Below are positions 26,676 through 35,233 of a stretch of 64,000 nt of DNA, one piece after another. The stretch is from NCBI RefSeq assembly GCF_014636175.1, contig NZ_BMDW01000006.1, forward strand, positions 124,001-188,000, written 5' to 3'. The notes under the pieces are model-generated. The model made no database searches and was not told where the DNA came from. It saw only the letters and a list, made by a program, of their open reading frames with translations. Source of the stretch: Sphingomonas psychrolutea. GTDB lineage: Bacteria > Pseudomonadota > Alphaproteobacteria > Sphingomonadales > Sphingomonadaceae. The translations under genes and the position numbers were made by a program. Position 1 is the stretch's first letter, and every line of letters begins with the position of its first letter.

Positions 26676-27749
26676 TTGCATCCTACTGCCCATATCGCCG
26701 CGATCGGCACCGCCGTTCCCGATCACGACATCCATCAAGCCTTTATCGGCTGGGCGCGCACGCGGCTGCCCGATGAACGCGCCGCGCGCGTGTTCGATCG
26801 GATGGCGGGGCGTGCCGCGATCGGGCACCGCTGGTCGGTGTTGCCGCGCGGCGCGGATGGTGGATCGCCGGTCGATCCCGGCGGCTTTTACGCGCGCGAT
26901 CTGCTGCCCGGTACGGCCGAGCGGATGCGGCTTTATGCCGAGGCCGCCCCGGTCCTGAGCATCGCTGCGATCGAAGCGTTGCGCGCGCAAGTCGCGCTCG
27001 ACGGCATCACGCATTTCGTGGTGGCGAGCTGCACCGGCTTCGTCGCCCCCGGCATCGACCAGATCATCGCCGCGCAGATCGGCCTTGCGCCCTCGGTCGA
27101 GCGGTTGCTGGTCGGCTTCATGGGCTGTTACGCCGCCGTCGCGGCCCTGCGCAGCGCGCGCCACATCGTTCGCTCCGACCCGCACGCGCGCGTGTTGGTC
27201 CTGTGCGTCGAGCTGTCGACGCTGCATTTGCAGGATAATCCTGCGCTAGAGCCATTACTGGCGATGCTGCAGTTCGGCGATGGGGCCGCCGCCGCGCTCG
27301 TCACCGCCGAACCGGTCGGCCTGGCACTCGGCCAGCCGTTCGCGACAACCTTGCCCGATTCGGCGGGCTTGATCCGCTGGGACATTACCGACCGCGGCTT
27401 TGCGATGCATTTGTCGGGCGAAGTCCCGGCGCGGATTGCCGCTGGGCTCGCCGACCCCGCCTTCGCCGCCGCCGCGACCGGTGGGCGCGACCCGAGCGAG
27501 ATCGACGGGTGGGCGGTCCATGCCGGTGGCCGCTCGATCCTTGATGCGGTCGAAAGCGCGCTGCATCTCCAGCAAGGTGTGCTCGCCGCGTCGCGCGGGG
27601 TGCTGGCGGATTTCGGCAATATGTCGTCCGCAACGCTGATGTTCGTGCTGGCGCGCTTGCTCGGCGGCCCGCCGATCCACGACGGCGTGGCGCTGGCGTT
27701 CGGCCCCGGTCTTGCCGCCGAAGGCTTCGGCTTCCGGAGCGCGGCGTGA
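26676..27749 (+). CDS. type III polyketide synthase (chalcone/stilbene synthase family)
   Basis: A 357-residue homodimeric ketosynthase of the type III PKS family, with the catalytic triad intact: Cys near 151 in VGFMGCYAA, His near 282 in WAVHAGG, Asn near 315 in FGNMSS. It extends a CoA-linked starter with malonyl-CoA; the starter is unknown, though bacterial relatives with methyltransferase and hydroxylase partners make alkylresorcinols or alkylpyrones. No ATG lies near the N-terminus; TTG 26676 fits family length, while TTG 26601 would add 25 residues. Its stop overlaps the methyltransferase GTG. Confidence 0.9.
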   Translation: MHPTAHIAAIGTAVPDHDIHQAFIGWARTRLPDERAARVFDRMAGRAAIGHRWSVLPRGADGGSPVDPGGFYARDLLPGTAERMRLYAEAAPVLSIAAIEALRAQVALDGITHFVVASCTGFVAPGIDQIIAAQIGLAPSVERLLVGFMGCYAAVAALRSARHIVRSDPHARVLVLCVELSTLHLQDNPALEPLLAMLQFGDGAAAALVTAEPVGLALGQPFATTLPDSAGLIRWDITDRGFAMHLSGEVPARIAAGLADPAFAAAATGGRDPSEIDGWAVHAGGRSILDAVESALHLQQGVLAASRGVLADFGNMSSATLMFVLARLLGGPPIHDGVALAFGPGLAAEGFGFRSAA

Positions 27750-28462
27750 CGTTGGCGACTCGCGCCATGGCCGAAGAGCTGATGGACGCCGACGATCTGG
27801 CGTCCGAAACCTATGCGGCGGTGGTCGGGGACCTCGCCAAGGTCAATGTCGTGACGATGGCCGCGCGCCCGACGCTCGATTTCCTGCGGCGTGGGACTGC
27901 GGGCATGACGCGCTTCAGGCTGCTCGATGTTGGCTATGGCGATGGCGACATGCTGCGCCGGATCGCGCGCTGGGCGGCGAAACGCGGCCTTGAGGCCGAA
28001 CTGTTCGGCGTCGACCTCAATCCGCGCAGCCAAGCCGCGGCGACAGCGCATACGTCGGCGGAGCTGCCGATCCGGTATCGAACCGGCGATTATGCCGATC
28101 ATGCCGGGGAAGGGTGGGATTTTGTCATCTCCAGCTTGGTCGCGCACCACATGACGCACGACCAACTCGTTTCCTTCCTACGCTTCATGGAGCGCGAAAG
28201 CGCTGCTGGCTGGCTGGTCAACGATCTCCACCGCCACGGCTTTGCGTATTTCGGCTATCCACTGCTCGCCACGCTCGCACGCTGGCACCCGATCGTCCGG
28301 CATGACGGGACGCTGTCGATCGCACGGTCGTATCGACCCGCGGAATGGCCCCCGATCCTGGCTGAGGCCGGCGTCGATGCGCGGGTTTATCGTGCCTTCC
28401 CGTTTCGCCTGTGTGTTGAAAAATTGTGTGTGGAAACGCTGTGCGCCCAATCCCCACACTAA
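27746..28462 (+). CDS. class I SAM-dependent methyltransferase
   Basis: A 238-residue methyltransferase. SAM-binding motif I reads LLDVGYGDGDML near residue 62, with a motif II-like acidic residue in LFGVDLNP. GTG 27746 overlaps the PKS stop (GTGA); ATG 27767 is an alternative. It sits between the PKS and a flavoprotein and overlaps the latter by 22 nt, so it probably O- or C-methylates the polyketide product. This is an inference from position. Confidence 0.85.
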   Translation: MTLATRAMAEELMDADDLASETYAAVVGDLAKVNVVTMAARPTLDFLRRGTAGMTRFRLLDVGYGDGDMLRRIARWAAKRGLEAELFGVDLNPRSQAAATAHTSAELPIRYRTGDYADHAGEGWDFVISSLVAHHMTHDQLVSFLRFMERESAAGWLVNDLHRHGFAYFGYPLLATLARWHPIVRHDGTLSIARSYRPAEWPPILAEAGVDARVYRAFPFRLCVEKLCVETLCAQSPH

Positions 28463-29559
28463 TCGTCGGCGGTGGCCCGGCCGGGGCAAGTGCCGCGATC
28501 GTGCTTGCGCGCGCTGGCGCGACCCATGTGCTGGTCGAGCGCAGCCGCGAAACCGGCGATGCGATTTGCGGCGGGTTCCTGAGCTGGCGCACGCTTGAGT
28601 CGCTCGCGCGGCTCGGGGTCGAGCCGAGCGCCTTGGGCGCGGCGCGGATTACGCGGACGCGGATCATCGCGGGTGAGCGTGTGATCGAGGCAGCCTTGCC
28701 GCGTCCGGCGCTTGGCGTCTCCCGGCGCACGCTCGACACCGTTTTGCTCGCCCGAGCGGTGGCGGCGGGGGCCGCGGTCGAGCGCGGCGTTACCGTGCGC
28801 AGCCTTGAGGGCACGACCGCGTCGCTCGACGATGGTGCAGCGCTCGCAAGCGATACGCTGTTCCTCGCAAGCGGAAAGCATGACGTGCGCGGTGCAGCAC
28901 GGCCCGCGGAGGCACGCGGCGACGATCCGGTGCTGGGGCTGCGTATCCGGCTCGCCGCCGCGCCGGGCCTTACCCGGCTGATCGGCGATGCGGTCGAGCT
29001 GCATCTGTTCGATCGCGGCTATGTCGGGATCAATTTGCAGGAGGATAATAGCGCCAACGTCTGCATGGCGGTCCACCGCTCGGCGATGCTGGCGGCGGGA
29101 TCCCCTGCCGCGTTGCTCGACGCCCTTGCGCAACAGTACCCCCGACTCGGCGAACGCCTGGCCTATCGCAGCGGCAGCGAAGCGATCGATGCGATCGCCA
29201 ACGTGCCCTATGGCTGGCGCGCCACGCACGGCGTGGGCGGCCTGTTCCGGCTCGGCGATCAGGCCGGGGTCATCCCGTCGCTTGCGGGCGAGGGTATGGG
29301 CATCGCGATCGCCAGCGGACTCCGCGCGGCGCATGCCTTTCTGGGCGGCGGCGCGGCGGCGGCACCACGATTCCAGCGTGACTTCGCGCGGGCGACGCGG
29401 CGCCCGATCGCGCTGGCCGGGCTGGTGCGCGATGCGGCCGAACGCCCCCGCGTGACCCTTGCCGCGCTGCCGCTGCTGTCCCATATTCCACGCTTGATCG
29501 ATACGATCGCGTCGCTGACGCGGATCGGCCATTCCCCGCTTGACGACAGCCCCCGCTGA
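28441..29559 (+). CDS. FAD-dependent oxidoreductase / hydroxylase (geranylgeranyl-reductase-like)
   Basis: A 372-residue flavoprotein with an N-terminal dinucleotide fold (TLIVGGGPAGASAAIVLARAG), a middle FAD motif and the second FAD motif FRLGDQAGVIPSLAGEGMGIAIASG. It belongs to the p-hydroxybenzoate-hydroxylase/geranylgeranyl-reductase superfamily. GTG 28441 lies inside the methyltransferase gene's end. Together with the PKS and methyltransferase it forms a three-gene pathway, in which it could hydroxylate a resorcinol-type ring or reduce a side chain. Confidence 0.85.
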   Translation: MRPIPTLIVGGGPAGASAAIVLARAGATHVLVERSRETGDAICGGFLSWRTLESLARLGVEPSALGAARITRTRIIAGERVIEAALPRPALGVSRRTLDTVLLARAVAAGAAVERGVTVRSLEGTTASLDDGAALASDTLFLASGKHDVRGAARPAEARGDDPVLGLRIRLAAAPGLTRLIGDAVELHLFDRGYVGINLQEDNSANVCMAVHRSAMLAAGSPAALLDALAQQYPRLGERLAYRSGSEAIDAIANVPYGWRATHGVGGLFRLGDQAGVIPSLAGEGMGIAIASGLRAAHAFLGGGAAAAPRFQRDFARATRRPIALAGLVRDAAERPRVTLAALPLLSHIPRLIDTIASLTRIGHSPLDDSPR

Positions 29560-29575
29560 CAGGAACATCGTACCC

Positions 29576-30034
29576 ATGGATCACATCACTTTGTCCGAAA
29601 CCGAATGGCACAAGAAGTTGAGCCCCGAGGCGTATCACGTGCTGCGCGAGGCCGGGACCGAACCCGCTTTCTCCGGGCGGTACAACAATAACAAGGCCAA
29701 CGGGCTGTATCGCTGCGGCGGCTGCGGGCAGCCCTTGTTCGATTCGGCGGACAAATATGATTCCGGGTCGGGCTGGCCGAGCTTTACCCAACCGATTTCG
29801 CCTGAGCGCGTGATCGAGCATCGCGACACCAGCCACGGCATGACCCGCACCGAAGCCCGCTGTGCGCGCTGCGACGGGCATCTTGGCCATGTCTTCCCCG
29901 ACGGCCCACCGCCGACAGGTCTGCGCTATTGCATGAATTCGCTGAGCCTCGATTTCCGCGGGCGCGAAGCCGCCGCCGAAGGTGCCGGGGAAAGCGCCGG
30001 AGAGGGCGCAACACGCGACGAACTGCACGGTTAA
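29576..30034 (+). CDS. msrB: peptide-methionine (R)-S-oxide reductase
   Basis: A 152-residue MsrB that repairs oxidised methionine. It has two zinc CxxC pairs (CGGC and CARC), the substrate block GSGWPSF and the catalytic Cys in RYCMNSLSL. ATG 29576 follows AGGA; TTG 29540 is less likely. A C-terminal tail rich in Ala, Gly and Glu (last 20 residues) is not part of the family fold. It has the same direction as the PKS cluster but an unrelated role. Confidence 0.95.
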   Translation: MDHITLSETEWHKKLSPEAYHVLREAGTEPAFSGRYNNNKANGLYRCGGCGQPLFDSADKYDSGSGWPSFTQPISPERVIEHRDTSHGMTRTEARCARCDGHLGHVFPDGPPPTGLRYCMNSLSLDFRGREAAAEGAGESAGEGATRDELHG

Positions 30035-30091
30035 TCCTTGGCGTCACGGCTTGTCGGCGCGCGCCGTAAAGCCTAACGCTGCGATCGCTCG

Positions 30092-32239
30092 ATGGCCCGT
30101 TCTTATTTCTCCACCCCCCGTTCTGCCAAGGCGCCGCTCTGGCGTCGGCGCAGCGTGCTGGGCTTGCAAATTGCGGGCGGCCTTGCCCTGCTGGCGTTCA
30201 TCATTCTTGCGATCACGGTCTATGTCTCGCAAGGGCAATTGCCGAGCTATGACGAGCTGAAATCCTCGCCCAACGGCCAGATGATTCGCGTCCATGCCGC
30301 CGATGGCACGGTGATCGTGTCGATCGGCCCGAGCTATGGCGAATGGCTGCCCTATGATCGCATTCCGGCGGTGATGCGCGATGCGATGATCTCGGTCGAG
30401 GATCGCCGCTTCCGCATGCACCCTGGCGTCGATCCGATCGGCATGGCGCGATCGGTCCAGGTGCGGATCGAGAAGGGCCATTGGCGGCAGGGCGGATCGA
30501 CGATCACCCAGCAGATTGCGCGCAACATTTTCCTCAATTCGAACAAAAGGTTCGATCGCAAGATCCGCGAGGGCATCCTCGCACTCGCGCTGGAGCGCAA
30601 GTTCAGCAAGGATCAAGTGCTCGAACTGTACCTCAACAAGGTCTATTTCGGCGGCGGCGCGTACGGCATCGACGCGGCGAGCCGGAAATTCTTCGGCCAC
30701 GGTGCCGATCATCTGAGTTTAAGCGAAGCGGCGGTCATCGCCGGGCTGGTCAAGGCGCCGTCCAATTATTCGCCGACCGCCGATATCGACGCGGCGCGCG
30801 GTCGCGCGCGAGTCGTGCTGTCGGTGATGCAGGAAACCGGCGCGATCACCCCGGCGCAAGCGCAAGACGCAGAAGCCGGCGTCGGTGCGATCGCCTTCGT
30901 CCCCGAAGCACGGCAGAACAGCGTGCGCTATTTCACCGATTGGGCGCTCCCGCAGCTCGAAGTGCTGATCGACGAAACGCAGCGCCCATTGGAAGTGTGG
31001 ACGACGCTCGATCTCAATATGCAGCGTGCCGCCGATGCTGCGATCCAGGCGAATGCGCCGAAGGGCGCGCAAGGGGCTTTGGTGTCGATCGACCGCGACG
31101 GCGCGGTCCGCGCAATGGTCGGCGGGACCGATTATGTCACGTCGATCTACAATCGCGCGACGCAAGCCCAGCGCCAGCCGGGCTCGGCGTTCAAGCTGTT
31201 CGTCTATCTGGCGGCACTCGAGGCGGGGCATAAGGTCGAGGATTCGATCGTCGACGAGCCGATCACGATCGACGGGTGGAGCCCGCGCAACGATTCGCGG
31301 CGCAACAGCGGCGCGGTGAGCTTGCGTACCGCCTTTGCCTATTCGCTCAACACGGTTGCGGCGAAGCTTGGCCAGGAGGTTGGTTTCGCGACCGTCGCCG
31401 ATATGGCGCGGCGCTTTGGCATCACGACCAAGGTCAACACGCATCCCTCGATGGTGCTCGGTACGTCCGAGGTGCGCTTGATCGACATGACGCGTGCGTT
31501 TGCCAGCGTCGGCAATAAGGGCGTCGCAGTCACCCCCTATGGCATCACCAAGGTGACCGCCTCGGGCGAGACGATCTATGCGCAGTCGGTCGATACCAGC
31601 CATGTGCTGGTCGCGCCCTACGTCGCGGCGCAAATGACCGACCTGTTGCAGACGACGGTCAATACCGGCACCGGCCGCGCCGCGCAGATCGGTCGCCCGG
31701 TCGCGGGCAAGACCGGCACGACGACATCGAGCAAGGATGGCTGGTTCCTCGGCTTTTCGAGCGGGCTGACGACGGGCGTGTGGATGGGGCGTGACGATGC
31801 AAAGCCGATCCCCGGCCTGCACGGCGGCACCGCGCCGGCCAAGGCGTTTGCCACATTCATGAAAATTGCGGTGGCGAGCCGTCCGCCCGAAGAGTTCGAT
31901 ACCAAAGTGACCTTGCCCGAATTCCAGCTCGAACCCGATCAGGAATCCTATTTCGGGGAGGCCGATAACGGCCTGTTCGTCGACGAAAATGGCAATCCGC
32001 TCGCGCCAGGCGACACCGCGCCGCTCCCGCCGGGGCAGCAAGTCGATGCCGATGGCAACCCGATCGAAAGTCGTGGGTCCGCCGAACAACCAGGCGCCCC
32101 ACCCGCCGACAAGAAAGACGATCAGAAGCTCGATCAAGCCTGGATCGACCGCGTGCTAGGCCGCGAACCCTCGCGCCCTGCGCCCGCCCCGACGCGCACG
32201 CCGCCGGCCGATCGTCAGGATCCGCGCCCAACCCAGTGA
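30092..32239 (+). CDS. class A penicillin-binding protein (PBP1 family)
   Basis: A 715-residue bifunctional peptidoglycan synthase: an N-terminal membrane anchor (residues 22-48), a glycosyltransferase domain with SVEDRRFRMHPGVD and GGSTITQQIARN, and a transpeptidase domain with SxxK as SAFK (Ser near 365), SLN and KTG near residue 540. A long acidic, proline-rich tail ends the protein. It builds and cross-links murein in the periplasm. Its last 25 nt overlap the convergent metallopeptidase gene. Confidence 0.93.
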   Translation: MARSYFSTPRSAKAPLWRRRSVLGLQIAGGLALLAFIILAITVYVSQGQLPSYDELKSSPNGQMIRVHAADGTVIVSIGPSYGEWLPYDRIPAVMRDAMISVEDRRFRMHPGVDPIGMARSVQVRIEKGHWRQGGSTITQQIARNIFLNSNKRFDRKIREGILALALERKFSKDQVLELYLNKVYFGGGAYGIDAASRKFFGHGADHLSLSEAAVIAGLVKAPSNYSPTADIDAARGRARVVLSVMQETGAITPAQAQDAEAGVGAIAFVPEARQNSVRYFTDWALPQLEVLIDETQRPLEVWTTLDLNMQRAADAAIQANAPKGAQGALVSIDRDGAVRAMVGGTDYVTSIYNRATQAQRQPGSAFKLFVYLAALEAGHKVEDSIVDEPITIDGWSPRNDSRRNSGAVSLRTAFAYSLNTVAAKLGQEVGFATVADMARRFGITTKVNTHPSMVLGTSEVRLIDMTRAFASVGNKGVAVTPYGITKVTASGETIYAQSVDTSHVLVAPYVAAQMTDLLQTTVNTGTGRAAQIGRPVAGKTGTTTSSKDGWFLGFSSGLTTGVWMGRDDAKPIPGLHGGTAPAKAFATFMKIAVASRPPEEFDTKVTLPEFQLEPDQESYFGEADNGLFVDENGNPLAPGDTAPLPPGQQVDADGNPIESRGSAEQPGAPPADKKDDQKLDQAWIDRVLGREPSRPAPAPTRTPPADRQDPRPTQ

Positions 32240-32889
32240 AGCGCGGCACCGTTTGCGCGGAGCCAGCGACGCGACGCGTCCGGTTCACCTTCGTCGAGAA
32301 CCGCGACGACACGATAAAACTGCGCGCTGTGGTTCATGTGCAGCCGGTGCGCGACTTCGTGCGCGACGGTCGATCGTCGAACGAAGGTGGGCATCAGGAT
32401 CAAGCGCCAGCTATAGCGGATCGTCCCCGACGACGCGCAGCTGCCCCAGCGCGTCTTCGGATCGCCAATCGCTACCTTCGTAACTTCGACCCCGGCGCGG
32501 GCCGCGAATTCGACGGTTTCGGCGCTCAACACGCGCAGCGCCTCGCGCTTCAGCCACATGGCAACGCGGCGCGACAGGCCGTCTTCGGTTCCGCCGCAGC
32601 GCAAGACATCGCCGACGCGCTCCACGCGGCGCGGCGCGCGCTCGTCCCAGGCGATCGTCAAAGCGCCGTCGCCGAACGGGATCTCGGCACCTGGCGCAAA
32701 CGGGACGGGTTGGGGCAAGCGCGCCCGCTGCGCCGCAATCCAATCCGCTTTCTCTTCGGCCCAAGCCAAGGCCGCCTTGAGCGGGGCGCGCAGCGGCAGC
32801 ACCAACCGGACCCGCCCGGTCGCGCTGTCGACCGACAGCCGGGCGCGACGGGCACGGGCATTGCGGACGATTTCGACCGGCGCGCTCAT
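32215..32889 (-). CDS. YgjP/DUF45-type zinc metallopeptidase (SprT/M48-like)
   Basis: A 224-residue protein with the zinc motif HEVAH in STVAHEVAHRLHMNHSAQF and the family block RWGSCASSGTIRYSWRL. YgjP-like proteins are predicted metal-dependent hydrolases, related to WLM and SprT peptidases; substrates are unknown. ATG 32889 is chosen because the longer frame reads into the next gene's coding region. It follows the YcgN gene on the minus strand with a 22-nt gap. Confidence 0.87.
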   Translation of the reverse strand: MSAPVEIVRNARARRARLSVDSATGRVRLVLPLRAPLKAALAWAEEKADWIAAQRARLPQPVPFAPGAEIPFGDGALTIAWDERAPRRVERVGDVLRCGGTEDGLSRRVAMWLKREALRVLSAETVEFAARAGVEVTKVAIGDPKTRWGSCASSGTIRYSWRLILMPTFVRRSTVAHEVAHRLHMNHSAQFYRVVAVLDEGEPDASRRWLRANGAALHWVGRGS

Positions 32890-32911
32890 GCCACCCCGAT
32901 CCGCATTGGCT

Positions 32912-33361
32912 TCACAGCTCGCGGTCGACCAAATGAAATTCGAGCTCGCCCGCATCGTCCTCCGACACGGTCCAGCCGCGCACCGACTGGCCCGCACGGT
33001 GGACCGATTCCCGGTCGCCCGAAACGAGATAGTGCCAGTCGTACAACGGCTCATCGGCCGCGCGCAGCCGATAGGCGCAGGTTGCGGGCAACCAGTCGAT
33101 CGTGCGGACATTGGCGCGGCTCAGGCGGACGCATTCGCTGACATAGGCGTGGCGATGTTTGTAATTCGAACATTGTGCCGTCGCACGGTCGAGCAAGCGG
33201 CACGACACGTTGGTCGGCAACAGCTCGCCGGTTTCCTCATCCTCGAGCTTGTGGACGCAGCATTTACCGCAGCCGTCGCACAAGGCCTCCCACTGGCCGC
33301 GATCGAGCGTGTCGATCGGTTCTTCCCAGAATTTGCCACTGCCTTTGCTGCCATCCGACAT
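32912..33361 (-). CDS. YcgN/UPF0260 cysteine-cluster protein
   Basis: A 149-residue member of the YcgN (UPF0260) family, with the cysteine cluster CDGCGKCCVHKLEDEETGE, a second group (SCRLLDRATAQCSNY) and PATCAYR, likely metal-binding. The function is unknown. ATG 33361 lies 2 nt after the SCO gene's stop, so the two are an operon. Confidence 0.88.
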   Translation of the reverse strand: MSDGSKGSGKFWEEPIDTLDRGQWEALCDGCGKCCVHKLEDEETGELLPTNVSCRLLDRATAQCSNYKHRHAYVSECVRLSRANVRTIDWLPATCAYRLRAADEPLYDWHYLVSGDRESVHRAGQSVRGWTVSEDDAGELEFHLVDREL

Positions 33362-33363
33362 CG

Positions 33364-33957
33364 TCAGCGCACCCACCGGTTGAGTTCCGCCGCGACATCC
33401 TGCGGCGTCTTGTCTTGCGGCAGCAAAGCGATCGGCATGCCGGCCGGATCCATCAGATAGGCGAAGCGGCTGTGCGCGACGAGATAGCCGCCCTCGGCAT
33501 TGGGCTTTTCGGCCTCGACATAGATGCCATACGCCTTGGCCGCCGCCGCAATCGCTTGCGGGGTCCCGGTCAGGCCGACCATGCGCGGGTGAAAGGCCGA
33601 AACGAACGCCTTGAGCACCGCCGACGTATCGCGCGTGGGGTCGACCGTTACGAAAATCGGCACAACCTTGGCCGCCCGCGCGGGGTCCTGCGCCTCGAAT
33701 GCGCGCAGCCCCGCGCCAATCGTCTGGACGTCGGTCGGGCAGACATCGGGGCAGAAGGTGTAACCGAAATAGACGATGCGATAGCGTCCGGCAAAATCCC
33801 GATCGGTGCGTGGCTTGCCATCCTGATCGATCAGACTGAACGGCCCGCCGATCTTCACGCCCTCGAGCGGCGCGCGGCCGGGCGTAGCAGGGCCGCCACA
33901 CGCAATCGGCAAAGCGGCGAGCAACAGGATCGAGATGGCGCGGAAAATCTGGTTCAT
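33364..33957 (-). CDS. SCO1/SenC family copper chaperone, lipoprotein
   Basis: A 197-residue thioredoxin-fold protein with a lipoprotein signal (lipobox LPIAC near residue 20), the copper-binding CPDVCP motif in FGYTFCPDVCPTD, and the conserved late histidine in VAHSRFAYL. SCO proteins deliver copper to the CuA site of cytochrome c oxidase at the outer face of the inner membrane. ATG 33957 gives the correct signal peptide; ATG 33972 adds five residues. Confidence 0.92.
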   Translation of the reverse strand: MNQIFRAISILLLAALPIACGGPATPGRAPLEGVKIGGPFSLIDQDGKPRTDRDFAGRYRIVYFGYTFCPDVCPTDVQTIGAGLRAFEAQDPARAAKVVPIFVTVDPTRDTSAVLKAFVSAFHPRMVGLTGTPQAIAAAAKAYGIYVEAEKPNAEGGYLVAHSRFAYLMDPAGMPIALLPQDKTPQDVAAELNRWVR

Positions 33958-34062
33958 GGCGCCGCCAGCCATGATCTGTTAGGCGATACGGTGCAAGGTT
34001 TGCCGCATTTACCCAAGCCCATGACCCATTTCAAAACCCACCTGTCAGCCAGGACGTGTTCG

Positions 34063-34680
34063 ATGCTTTTTCGTGTCTCCTCCTTTGCCCTCGCCCTGAT
34101 TGCCGTACCGATGGCAATGACGATCGCCGGGCCCGCCACGGCGCAGCTCGGCCAGTCGCCGGGCTACAAATTTCTTCAGGCCGTGAAGGATTCGAAGAAT
34201 GACGAGGTCATCGCCTTTCTCGACAAGCCTGGCGCAACCGTCGTCAACACCCGCGATGTCGTATCGGGCGAAGGCGCGCTGCATATCGTGACGCGGCGTG
34301 GCGACTTGCCGTATCTCAGTTATCTCCTCTCCAAGGGTGCGGACGCGAACCTGCGCGACGGCAAGGGCGAGACCGCCTTGCTGATCGCAGCGCGGCTGGG
34401 GCGCGGCGAGTTGATCAGCGTGCTCATCAAGGGCGGGGCCAATCCCAATCTCGGCAACGCGAGCGGCGAGACCGCGCTGATCATCGCGGTGCAGCGCCGC
34501 GACCAGCCGATGGTGCGCGAATTGCTCGATCTTGGCGGCGACCCCGACCAAGCCGACCATTTGCAGGGTTTTTCGGCGCGCGATTATGCGCATCAGGACA
34601 CGCGCTCCCCCGCCATCGCCACGATGCTCGACGCAGCGCCGAAAAAGGTTCGGCGCGCAGTATCCGGCCCGAAGCTCTAA
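34063..34680 (+). CDS. secreted ankyrin-repeat protein
   Basis: A 205-residue protein with a signal peptide ending ATAQ and about four ankyrin repeats (ALHIVTRRGDLPYLSYLLSKGADANLRD, TALLIAARLGRGELISVLIKGGANPN, TALIIAVQRRDQPMVRELLDLGGDPD). These mediate protein contacts, presumably in the periplasm. ATG 34063 has AGGAC in position and a clean signal peptide; ATG 34021 lacks a ribosome site. Its last 4 nt overlap the convergent mmcB stop. Confidence 0.85.
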   Translation: MLFRVSSFALALIAVPMAMTIAGPATAQLGQSPGYKFLQAVKDSKNDEVIAFLDKPGATVVNTRDVVSGEGALHIVTRRGDLPYLSYLLSKGADANLRDGKGETALLIAARLGRGELISVLIKGGANPNLGNASGETALIIAVQRRDQPMVRELLDLGGDPDQADHLQGFSARDYAHQDTRSPAIATMLDAAPKKVRRAVSGPKL

Positions 34681-35183
34681 AGCAGCGGTTGCGCGTCGGG
34701 ATCGGTCAACGCGATCAAACGCCGCCCGGCGCGCCGTCCAAAGGCCAAGGTCACACGCTTGCGCGTCGCGGCGGAAACCGCTTCGGTATCCGCCTCGCGC
34801 ACGATCGCCGCGTCGTAACGGTCAGCGACGATGATGCCGGTTCGCGCGGGCAGGAAGGCGGGGCCGTCGAGCGGTCCGATGTCGAACCCGGCCGGGACTG
34901 CCCAATAATAACGGTCGCAGCAGCCGAGATAGTCCGGCCATTTCGCGTCACCCAACAAATCGGCGCGCGATACCTTGATCTCGACGATGACGATTCGACC
35001 GCGCGCATCGATGGCCATCAGATCGGCACGGCGATTGCCGTCGAGCGGGACTTCGGCGAGCGCGACAAGATCGTGGCGCAGCAACAGTCGGATCGTGCCG
35101 CGCGCCACATCGGCGGCGCACAACTGCGATCCGAAAGGCTCGGCACACGCGGCTATCGCTGAATCGGGGGGCGGTTGCAGCAT
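34677..35183 (-). CDS. mmcB: MmcB family DNA repair protein
   Basis: A 168-residue MmcB-family protein of the restriction-endonuclease-like fold. It has RRADLMAIDARGRIVIVEIKVSRADLLGD, where the Asp and the ExK of a PD-(D/E)xK site are visible. In Caulobacter MmcB is SOS-induced and needed for mitomycin C resistance. Here a perfect GAAC-N7-GAAC box lies 13-27 nt upstream, within the promoter. ATG 35183 falls at or next to the predicted transcription start and lacks a spaced ribosome site, suggesting a leaderless message. Confidence 0.9.
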   Translation of the reverse strand: MLQPPPDSAIAACAEPFGSQLCAADVARGTIRLLLRHDLVALAEVPLDGNRRADLMAIDARGRIVIVEIKVSRADLLGDAKWPDYLGCCDRYYWAVPAGFDIGPLDGPAFLPARTGIIVADRYDAAIVREADTEAVSAATRKRVTLAFGRRAGRRLIALTDPDAQPLL

Positions 35184-35189
35184 CCCCCA

Positions 35190-35217
35190 ATCCTAGAACA
35201 TTTCACGAACGCGTCAA
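35190..35217 (-). promoter_or_regulatory. mmcB promoter with LexA box in the -35/-10 spacer
   Basis: On the minus strand, -35 TTGACG (35217-35212), a 16-nt spacer and -10 TAGGAT (35195-35190). The spacer is filled by GTTCGTGAAATGTTC (35210-35196), a perfect GTTC-N7-GTTC alphaproteobacterial LexA box. LexA bound here would block RNA polymerase, so SOS induction of mmcB is expected. Confidence 0.85.
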
Positions 35218-35233
35218 ATCCGACGCGCTTGCT

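Noticed and set aside
30719..32137. 472-residue minus-strand frame
   Set aside because: Antisense to the class A PBP, which carries all active-site motifs.
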